Under the pieces are notes generated by a model. It was given only the letters and a program-made list of their open reading frames with translations. It was not told where the DNA came from and searched no databases. Shown one piece after another: positions 1-4,051 of a stretch of 6,156 bases of DNA. Position 1 is the first letter of the stretch. The number at the start of each line of letters is the position of its first letter. Both the position numbers and the translations under genes were made by a program. The DNA is from Rhodospirillaceae bacterium (lineage in GTDB: Bacteria; Pseudomonadota; Alphaproteobacteria; UBA9219). The stretch is taken from NCBI GenBank assembly GCA_003486725.1, contig DNGD01000209.1:1-6156 (forward strand). The letters are read 5' to 3'.

Positions 1-790
1 AGAACGCGCCAAGGATTTCTTCCTTGGTCATCCCTTGAATTTCATGAAGATCCAGACCCTTGCCGGACTTCTCGCGCTTCAAGCGCAGCTTTTCTGTTTC
101 CTCGCTGTAGAGGGCATAAAGCAATGTCGTAACAGGCAGCTTGCGGCGACGATCGATACGAACATAAACCAGATCCTTGGCGTCGAATTCGAAGTCGAGC
201 CATGAACCGCGATAAGGGATCACGCGCGCGGCGAACAGATACTTGCCCGAGGCGTGGGTCTTGCCCTTATCATGATCAAAGAAGACGCCAGGGCTGCGAT
301 GCATCTGGCTGACGATAACGCGCTCGGTGCCGTTCACAACGAACGTGCCGTTAGCAGTCATAAGGGGCATGTCGCCCATATAAACATCTTGTTCCTTGAT
401 GTCACGGATCGACTTGACGCCCGTCGTCTCGTCCACATCAAATACAGTCAAACGAAGCGTAACCTTCAGCGGCGCTGCAAAGGTCATGCCGCGCTGTTGG
501 CATTCTTCAACGTCATACTTAGGCTGTTCCAGTTCATACGACACGAAGTCGAGAACGGCGCGTTCAGCGAAATCGCGAATGGGGAACGCAGAGCGCAAAA
601 CTTCTTGCAAGCCAACGCGGTCGCGCTTGGCAGGAGGCACATCCATTTGCAGGAAGTACTCGTAAGAGCGGCGCTGAACCTCAATCAGGTTCGGCATTTC
701 CGCAACTTCGGGAATACGGCCAAAGCTTTTACGAATTCTAATTCCGCCACTGGTGGTTTTTGCGGAAACAACGGGATTGGTCTGCGCCAT
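1..790 (-). CDS. rpoB: DNA-directed RNA polymerase beta subunit, N-terminal part (cut by window edge)
   Basis: This is the beginning of the RNA polymerase beta subunit, which forms half of the catalytic cleft of the core enzyme. About 263 residues are visible of a protein normally well over 1,300 long; the rest lies beyond the left edge. The start is the ATG at 790-788, preceded by a purine-rich AGAGAGG ribosome site, and it gives the family-like opening [15 protein letters not shown], then [20 protein letters not shown] (about 19-38). Residues about 135-175 carry the hallmark beta block: [28 protein letters not shown] and [14 protein letters not shown], followed by [13 protein letters not shown] and [11 protein letters not shown]. 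This is the protrusion and the start of the lobe; by homology the [11 protein letters not shown] stretch is where the N-terminal rifampicin-resistance position lies. No frameshift is seen. The gene is separated from rplL by an unknown gene and two terminators, so it probably has its own promoter. Confidence 0.99.
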   Translation of the reverse strand, partial: MAQTNPVVSAKTTSGGIRIRKSFGRIPEVAEMPNLIEVQRRSYEYFLQMDVPPAKRDRVGLQEVLRSAFPIRDFAERAVLDFVSYELEQPKYDVEECQQRGMTFAAPLKVTLRLTVFDVDETTGVKSIRDIKEQDVYMGDMPLMTANGTFVVNGTERVIVSQMHRSPGVFFDHDKGKTHASGKYLFAARVIPYRGSWLDFEFDAKDLVYVRIDRRRKLPVTTLLYALYSEETEKLRLKREKSGKGLDLHEIQGMTKEEILGAF

Positions 791-861
791 AATAATCCTC
801 TCTCACTTCAAGTATGCGTACCGCTCACAGGCGGAGCACGAAAAAACAAAACGACCGCGCC

Positions 862-888
862 ATGCCCACTCCTTTTAACAGGAGGCAT
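862..888 (-). other. Imperfect hairpin in the rpoB leader
   Basis: On the minus strand ATGCC+TCCT can pair with AGGA+GGCAT across a six-base loop (GTTAAA), with a three-base bulge (GTG) on the 3' side, giving nine base pairs in all. About ten bases further on comes the T-rich GTTTTGTTTTTT. The gap between stem and T-run argues against a standard intrinsic terminator, but an attenuator or leader element is possible. Only the pairing is directly seen. Confidence 0.35.
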
Positions 889-996
889 CTCGCGATCTTA
901 CTTTGCCGTTATTCTCTTTGACTGGGGGTGTATGGGGCGTTTTGCCCGCAAGATCAAGGGAAATATTTTGTTACATTTCAAGGTGATTCTATGATT

Positions 997-1015
997 TGCC
1001 CAAATAAAATGGGCA
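997..1015. repeat. Short inverted repeat TGCCCA/TGGGCA
   Basis: A perfect six-base inverted repeat (TGCCCA at 997-1002, TGGGCA at 1010-1015) has an all A/T seven-base spacer. It lies in the middle of the rpoB upstream region. It could be a small RNA hairpin or a protein site. There is no adjacent T-run on the minus strand, so it is not called a terminator. Confidence 0.3.
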
Positions 1016-1035
1016 TTGTGTCCTATGTAAGAGGC

Positions 1036-1051
1036 AATATATGAATATATT
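1036..1051. repeat. AT-only palindrome in the rpoB upstream region
   Basis: AATATAT and ATATATT form a perfect seven-base inverted repeat around a GA centre. The surrounding 60 bases are strongly AT-rich and contain further -10-like hexamers, so this could be an easily melted promoter region or a binding site. AT-rich palindromes of this size also arise by chance, so confidence is low. Confidence 0.3.
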
Positions 1052-1184
1052 TCTAACATATGCTCGAATATCTTAACAGAATCATTCAAAAATCCCTTGC
1101 GGACGACAAATATGTGTTGGCACTTCAATCCAAGTGGCTTTTAAGGGCAGTAGCCATGACCGCCCCCCCCATATGAAAGCTGTG

Positions 1185-1222
1185 CAAAATCGTTATCCAA
1201 TGCCGGATTATACACGATTTTG
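1185..1222 (-). promoter_or_regulatory. Candidate promoter -10 (TATAAT) inside a 9-bp inverted repeat
   Basis: On the minus strand a perfect TATAAT lies at 1212-1207. It sits between the arms of a perfect nine-base inverted repeat: CAAAATCGT at 1185-1193 and ACGATTTTG at 1214-1222, with a 20-base spacer that itself contains ATCC/GGAT. The site lies just downstream of the terminator at 1248-1270, where a new promoter for rpoB would be expected, and would give a leader of about 400 bases. No good -35 hexamer is present at 16-18 bases (the 17-base position reads AATAAC), so the promoter call is tentative. If it is real, the repeat could be an operator overlapping the core promoter. Confidence 0.4.
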
Positions 1223-1247
1223 GGTCGGTGTTATTACATTCAAATGC

Positions 1248-1270
1248 AAAAAAGGCGGGATTGTCCCGCC
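1248..1270 (-). terminator. Intrinsic terminator after the unknown 182-codon gene
   Basis: Read on the minus strand, GGCGGGA, a three-base loop and TCCCGCC form a seven-pair GC-rich stem followed directly by TTTTTT (1253-1248). It lies 33 bases past the TGA of the unknown gene, so it ends that transcript and shields rpoB from read-through. Its core is nearly the same as that of the terminator at 1961-1991. Confidence 0.88.
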
Positions 1271-1303
1271 TCTTTGTAAAAATCAATGTCCGTTAACGCC
1301 GCC

Positions 1304-1852
1304 TCAGCCACAATTTTTCGTTATCATTTTACGAAGGTTAGAGGCTAGCTTCATCGTGCCAGATGGCATTATCTGTCGCGAGTCATTCAACAGAGAACCC
1401 GCGCAAGATTTCGCCATCTTTACAATATTTGTTAGTACATTCACCCGCGGATAAATCGGCGCTTCTTGCGTTGCCATACCACGCACATTTAAGGACACAG
1501 GAACGTCTCCCTCACCAGTCAGAACCGAACCCATGACCACACTAATCGTTTGTCCCTCACGCATCTGGATGAGGCTCACTCCTTCATGAGCGATCGAAAG
1601 GTTAGAAAAACTGACGTCAGTCTGTTCCTGAAAATGTCCACGATCAAATTTTGCCAATTTCAATGACATTTGATGAAAGTCAACCTGCGGCATATTGGGA
1701 ACAACGTCACGACTCACTGTAATCACTGTGCCTAAAAACTGATCTGATGAAAATCGATGAGCGGATAATAGCGGTGATAAAGAAAGAGTGATTCCCGTGT
1801 CTTCTCCTTGTACGGTAAACAGACGGCGTGTGGCATCAGGTGTATTCTTCAA
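1304..1852 (-). CDS. Unrecognised 182-residue protein encoded between rplL and rpoB
   Basis: I do not recognise this protein. The start is probably TTG at 1852-1850: a GGAG at 1863-1860 lies seven bases upstream, an in-frame TGA occurs at 1891-1889, and the first internal ATG (residue 54) would discard nearly a third of the frame. The product begins MKNTPDATRRLFTVQGED. No signal peptide or membrane helix is apparent. The first 125 or so residues alternate hydrophobic and polar positions (for example GITLSLSPLL, FLGTVITVSRD, GQTISVVMGSVL, VPVSLNVRG), suggesting a beta-rich domain. The end (about 137-182) looks helical and basic, with two cysteines, one in the final NCG. The gene has its own terminator downstream and the rplL terminator upstream, so it is likely a single-gene unit. 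It is more AT-rich than its ribosomal neighbours. Terminator placement and start context favour a real gene, but a decaying fragment cannot be excluded. Confidence 0.7.
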   Translation of the reverse strand: MKNTPDATRRLFTVQGEDTGITLSLSPLLSAHRFSSDQFLGTVITVSRDVVPNMPQVDFHQMSLKLAKFDRGHFQEQTDVSFSNLSIAHEGVSLIQMREGQTISVVMGSVLTGEGDVPVSLNVRGMATQEAPIYPRVNVLTNIVKMAKSCAGSLLNDSRQIMPSGTMKLASNLRKMITKNCG

Positions 1853-1863
1853 GTCTCTTCTCC
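1853..1863 (-). promoter_or_regulatory. Ribosome binding site supporting a TTG start
   Basis: The minus strand reads GGAGAAGAGAC directly before the TTG at 1852. GGAG ends seven bases before the start codon, normal spacing. No ATG or GTG lies between the upstream in-frame stop (1891-1889) and this TTG, so this site decides the start. Confidence 0.6.
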
Positions 1864-1960
1864 AGATCGAATTTTTTGGTGGGTTTGCTCACAACGGCTC
1901 AAACCGCGAACATTTCTACATACACCATTTTGAGACGTTTTTATTAGTTTCATACACACA

Positions 1961-1991
1961 AAAAAGGCGGGGATTTCCCCCCGCCTTTTTT
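1961..1991 (-). terminator. Strong intrinsic terminator after rplL
   Basis: GGCGGGG (1966-1972) pairs with CCCCGCC (1979-1985) around a six-base loop. There is an A-run on one side and a T-run on the other, so on the minus strand the stem is followed by TTTTT (1965-1961). It begins 25 bases after the rplL stop and should end the rplJ-rplL transcript. The flanking runs also make it workable on the plus strand, though no plus-strand gene points into it. The usual rplL-rpoB junction has at most partial termination; this one looks strong. Confidence 0.9.
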
Positions 1992-2015
1992 AACTTTATC
2001 CAGATTAACTCAAGA

Positions 2016-2387
2016 TTACTTGAGTTCAACCTTGGCGCCGGCAGCTTCCAGAGCCTTCTTCATCTTTTCAGCTTCAGCCTTGGCTACAGCTTCCTTAACG
2101 GTCTTGGGAGCGCCTTCAACCAGATCCTTGGCTTCCTTCAGGCCGAGACCGGTGATCGCGCGAACTTCCTTAATCACGTCGATCTTCTTGTCGCCAGCGG
2201 CGGTGAGGATGACGTTGAATTCGGTCTGTTCTTCAACAGCGGCAGCGGCAGGGCCGGCAGCAGCAGCAACAGCGACGGGAGCAGCGGCGCTTACGCCCCA
2301 CTTTTCTTCCAGCAACTTGGACAGCTCGGCAGCTTCGATAACTGTGAGGGCTGACAATTCTTCAACGATCTTTTCTAGCTTCGACAT
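2016..2387 (-). CDS. rplL: 50S ribosomal protein L7/L12
   Basis: L7/L12 is the multi-copy, flexible stalk protein of the large ribosomal subunit that recruits and activates the translation GTPases. At 123 residues it has the usual family length. The N-terminal dimerisation and L10-binding part ([20 protein letters not shown], then [11 protein letters not shown]) is followed by an Ala/Pro/Val-rich hinge at about 33-52. The C-terminal factor-binding domain includes [20 protein letters not shown], then [19 protein letters not shown], and ends GAKVELK. The ATG at 2387-2385 has a strong AAAGGAG eight bases upstream. It lies 61 bases after rplJ on the same strand and is surely co-transcribed with it. 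A strong terminator follows directly, which uncouples it from rpoB. Confidence 0.99.
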   Translation of the reverse strand: MSKLEKIVEELSALTVIEAAELSKLLEEKWGVSAAAPVAVAAAAGPAAAAVEEQTEFNVILTAAGDKKIDVIKEVRAITGLGLKEAKDLVEGAPKTVKEAVAKAEAEKMKKALEAAGAKVELK

Positions 2388-2426
2388 GGTACTCTCTCCT
2401 TTGTTAAACGGTATGTTAAGTATTTA

Positions 2427-2442
2427 TCCGGTTTAAGCCGGA
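2427..2442 (-). other. Small hairpin between rplJ and rplL
   Basis: TCCGG and CCGGA form a five-pair inverted repeat with a six-base A/T-rich loop, shortly after the rplJ stop. No T-run follows on the minus strand, so it is not a terminator. An mRNA processing or stability element between two genes whose products are needed in unequal amounts would make sense, but that is inference. Confidence 0.35.
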
Positions 2443-2448
2443 ATTGTT

Positions 2449-2973
2449 TTAAGCGGCCTGCTTGCTGTGCGCCGAAACGACACGAGCGAGCTGACCAGCG
2501 GGAGCCTGCAGAACGCCGGCGATCTTGGTGGCCGGAGCCAACAGAAGGCCGATGAGCTTGCCACGCAGTTCGTCCAGAGACGGCAAGGTTGCCAGAACCA
2601 TCGCGGCCTTGGCGTCAAGGATCTGGTCGCCCATCGCGGCACCGACGATCTTGAACTTGTCGTTCTTCTTAGAGAACTCAGCCGCAATCTTGGCGGCCGC
2701 TACAGGATCCTTGGAATAGAGCAAAACCGTTGGGCCGCTCATGAATTGGTCCAGACCGGCAAGCGATGTTTCCTTGATCGCCAGCTTGACCAATGTGTTC
2801 TTTTCCACCTTGATCGTGACGCCAGCGGCGCGGCCAGCGCGACGCAGAGCCAATGTCTGATCGGCATTCAAACCCTTTGAATGAGCGACGACAACAAGGT
2901 CGGCTTCAGCTAGGCCGCTAAGCGCCCCAACCTTCTGTTCTTTACCTTTACGGTTCTCACTTATATGATTCAT
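2449..2973 (-). CDS. rplJ: 50S ribosomal protein L10
   Basis: L10 anchors the L7/L12 dimers to the large subunit at the base of the stalk, and in the free L10-L12 complex acts as translational repressor of its own mRNA. The product is 174 residues, normal for the family. The ATG at 2973-2971 is chosen over an in-frame start 14 codons upstream because AAGGAGG sits four bases before it and the extra residues are not L10-like. Visible blocks are KVGALSGLAEADLVVVAHSK near the N-terminus, ALRRAGRAAGVTIKVEKNTL (about 48-67, rRNA-binding part), the central FKIVGAAMG, and the C-terminal helix LAPATKIAGVLQAPAGQLAR, which recruits L12. It heads an rplJ-rplL operon. No rplK or rplA precedes it; the next gene upstream is divergent. 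Confidence 0.98.
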   Translation of the reverse strand: MNHISENRKGKEQKVGALSGLAEADLVVVAHSKGLNADQTLALRRAGRAAGVTIKVEKNTLVKLAIKETSLAGLDQFMSGPTVLLYSKDPVAAAKIAAEFSKKNDKFKIVGAAMGDQILDAKAAMVLATLPSLDELRGKLIGLLLAPATKIAGVLQAPAGQLARVVSAHSKQAA

Positions 2974-3065
2974 AGGTCCTCCTTCAAAAAACAAACTCAA
3001 ATCCTGACAACGCACGCAAAACCGCTTGCGGCGTGAAACCTGTCTCTGTCATGTCCAAGGGGAAA

Positions 3066-3072
3066 GAAGGAA
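3066..3072 (-). promoter_or_regulatory. Possible anti-Shine-Dalgarno element in the rplJ leader
   Basis: The minus-strand leader contains TTCCTTC, able to pair over seven bases (one G-U) with GAAGGAG at 2985-2979, the rplJ ribosome site. Such pairing about 80 bases apart could hide the start. This is complementarity only; no folding was computed. Confidence 0.25.
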
Positions 3073-3092
3073 TGAAACGGCGCTTGTCGATG

Positions 3093-3109
3093 GCGCGACA
3101 GGGTCGCGC
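3093..3109 (-). other. Strong GC-rich hairpin in the rplJ leader
   Basis: GCGCGAC and GTCGCGC form a perfect seven-pair stem with a three-base loop. It lies between the conserved part of the leader and the rplJ ribosome site. No T-run follows on either strand, so it is a leader structure and not an intrinsic terminator. It may help present the L10 site or insulate the ribosome site. Confidence 0.5.
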
Positions 3110-3124
3110 GGCGCTCTTACAATC

Positions 3125-3206
3125 AACTCCGTCTATGCTGGTATGTTTAAGCCGATATTCTGGCACCCGCAGTCTTGGACAGGAAAGCTACCCTTTCGGG
3201 CAGCGA
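3125..3206 (-). ncRNA. Candidate L10 autoregulatory leader of rplJ
   Basis: The minus strand upstream of rplJ contains the stem GCTGCCC-GAAA-GGGTAGC (3204-3187), seven pairs with one G-U and a GNRA tetraloop. After it come CCAAGACTGCGGGTGCC, a GCTTAA and CAGCATAGACGG. This run of AGAC/GCGGGTGCC and AGACGG blocks resembles, from memory, the L10 leader of proteobacterial rplJ mRNAs, to which the L10-L12 complex binds to shut down translation. It begins a few bases after the predicted transcription start and lies about 150 bases before the rplJ start codon. Family membership is recalled, not searched; a covariance-model match to the L10 leader family would settle it. Confidence 0.65.
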
Positions 3207-3212
3207 GCGCAT

Positions 3213-3242
3213 GGTATAGACGAAACCGGATAAGGAATGCAA
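3213..3242 (-). promoter_or_regulatory. Candidate promoter of rplJ-rplL
   Basis: On the minus strand TTGCAT (3242-3237) and TATACC (3218-3213) are separated by 18 bases, a fair match to a housekeeping sigma-70 promoter. A start near 3206 would place the GNRA stem-loop of the leader at the very 5' end of the transcript, which supports the call. It would give an rplJ leader of about 230 bases. Confidence 0.55.
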
Positions 3243-3252
3243 GGGGGAAATG

Positions 3253-3269
3253 TCGGGTTACATACCCGA
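3253..3269. repeat. Perfect inverted repeat in the rplJ/rppH divergent region
   Basis: TCGGGT (3253-3258) and ACCCGA (3264-3269) form a perfect six-base inverted repeat with a five-base spacer. It lies just upstream of the rplJ -35 candidate and upstream of rppH, between divergent genes, where an operator would fit. No T-run follows, so it is not a terminator. A chance repeat remains possible. Confidence 0.35.
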
Positions 3270-3395
3270 ACCTCCATCATAGTTAACATGTTGATGTAAT
3301 GAGCAAATGAAAGGAATACTTGATTCCTCTTTTAAAAAGGAGTCTCTTATCGTTGCGAATAAATGAGCAACAAGAACCTATTTTATGGAAATGAT
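3270..3395 (+). promoter_or_regulatory. rppH upstream region with distant ribosome site and possible 13-codon leader frame
   Basis: This region must hold the rppH promoter, but no convincing -35/-10 pair is visible; TGTAAT at 3295-3300 is the best -10-like hexamer and lacks a -35. AGGAAT/ATTCCT (3312-3317, 3323-3328) can form a small hairpin. A strong AAGGAG at 3337-3342 is too far (20 bases) from the ATG at 3363. It is ten bases before a TTG at 3353 that opens a 13-codon frame ending TGA at 3392-3394, one base before the ATG at 3396. This could be a translated leader coupled to rppH, or coincidence. Confidence 0.3.
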
Positions 3396-3980
3396 ATGCC
3401 AAAAACCGATTGTCGGAAATATCGGCGCGCTTCAGGCGTCGTCCTTGTTAATCCTGAAGGCCTTGTTTTGTTGGGCATGGGAAGCTGGAAGCCTCATTTT
3501 TGGAGAATGCCGCAAGGAGGCATTGATGCCGGAGAAACGCCAGAAGAAACGATAGGGCGGGAATTAATGGAGGAGACCGGTGTGCTCAATTTTTGCATCA
3601 TCGGAAAAGCATCAAGACCCTACACGTATGATTACCCCGCCTTACATGCATGTTCTTCCAGCTGGCGAAAAACTTATAAAGGACAATCTATAACATGGTT
3701 TCATGCCAGAGCTTTTAGCTCCAAAACAGACCACGAAAAATATGTCCCCTTAGGCGACGAACCCGAATTTATAAAACTCTCATGGGTCAATCCTGCAGTA
3801 GCCATTGCACGCACACATAGTAAACTTTATGGAGATTCCGTTACAAAGCAACGGCAAGAATCGTATAAAAATGTTTTTTCTGAATTTGGCCTCCCGCTTT
3901 ATCTCCATACGGCGCCAATTCGAAGGAAGTACGAGCGTATAAGCTCCAACATTTTGCTGGCAGAGCACGCATCGCTTTAA
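3396..3980 (+). CDS. rppH: RNA pyrophosphohydrolase (Nudix hydrolase)
   Basis: RppH removes pyrophosphate from the 5' triphosphate end of mRNAs (and hydrolyses dinucleoside polyphosphates), opening transcripts to 5'-monophosphate-dependent RNase E decay in the cytoplasm. The Nudix box is complete (residues 41-63 from this start): GGIDAGE, seven residues, then RELMEETGV with the metal-binding glutamates. Just before it is the RppH-type WRMPQGG. Further on are YKGQSITWF, DEPEF and the C-terminal RQESYKNVFSEFGLP, all in RppH order. Length is 194 residues, slightly longer than usual because of a C-terminal tail of about 30. The ATG at 3396 puts YRRASGVVLV near the N-terminus as in relatives and has GGAA five bases upstream; the in-frame ATG at 3363, just after a TAA, would add 11 residues. 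It is AT-richer than coaBC. The 71-base gap to coaBC has no clear terminator, so the two may be co-transcribed. Confidence 0.88.
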   Translation: MPKTDCRKYRRASGVVLVNPEGLVLLGMGSWKPHFWRMPQGGIDAGETPEETIGRELMEETGVLNFCIIGKASRPYTYDYPALHACSSSWRKTYKGQSITWFHARAFSSKTDHEKYVPLGDEPEFIKLSWVNPAVAIARTHSKLYGDSVTKQRQESYKNVFSEFGLPLYLHTAPIRRKYERISSNILLAEHASL

Positions 3981-4051
3981 CTGCCAGAAAGCAGAGAGTT
4001 GCCACAAAGCCCCCTCTTTCCTCCCCTCATCAATTCCGCTATACCCGCTTT

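Larger units (their letters stand above)
791..1247 (-). promoter_or_regulatory. Long gene-free rpoB upstream/leader region
   Basis: I see no convincing gene in these roughly 460 bases on either strand. The frames that stay open have no recognisable protein content. Read on the minus strand, the region starts right after a terminator, has a TATAAT candidate at 1212-1207 inside an inverted repeat, an AT-rich middle (about 1021-1080), several small inverted repeats, a run of eight C/G, and a T-rich stretch (858-841) before the rpoB ribosome site. It most likely holds the rpoB promoter and a long 5' leader. That role is inferred from position; no leader family is recognised. Confidence 0.6.

Noticed and set aside
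254..994. Long plus-strand open frame (246 codons) opposite rpoB
   Set aside because: It is antisense to an unmistakable rpoB N-terminus and shows no recognisable protein; open frames opposite GC-rich conserved genes are common.
898..1128. Minus-strand frame of 76 codons upstream of rpoB with a TTG start
   Set aside because: It lacks a ribosome site, runs through AT-rich sequence containing inverted repeats, and the peptide has no recognisable content. Better explained as untranslated upstream region.
1163..1170. Run of eight C as a phase-variable tract
   Set aside because: No coding frame or core promoter element depends on its length, so a switching role is not supported; a sequencing-length error is equally possible.
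1134..1454. Plus-strand frame of 106 codons over the terminator and the end of the unknown gene
   Set aside because: It crosses a terminator hairpin and the C8 run, has no ribosome site, and overlaps the better-supported minus-strand gene.
1788..2354. Plus-strand frame of 188 codons across the rplL terminator and rplL
   Set aside because: It is a shadow of rplL: the low-complexity Gly/Ser stretch is the antisense of the alanine-rich hinge, and the frame runs through a strong terminator.
2020..2436. Plus-strand frame opposite rplL (138 codons)
   Set aside because: It lies entirely opposite rplL and its start; the Ala/Thr-rich content mirrors the rplL hinge codons.
3093..3109. GC-rich hairpin as an intrinsic terminator for rplJ or rppH
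   Set aside because: There is no T-run after the stem on either strand; kept only as a leader structure.
2984..3166. Minus-strand frame of 60 codons (GTG start) ending at the rplJ ribosome site
   Set aside because: Its position is tempting for a leader peptide, but it overlaps the structured L10-type leader and strong hairpin, has no ribosome site, and encodes nothing recognisable.
3026..3286. Plus-strand frames between rplJ and rppH
   Set aside because: They are antisense to the rplJ leader and promoter, have no recognisable product and no good ribosome site.
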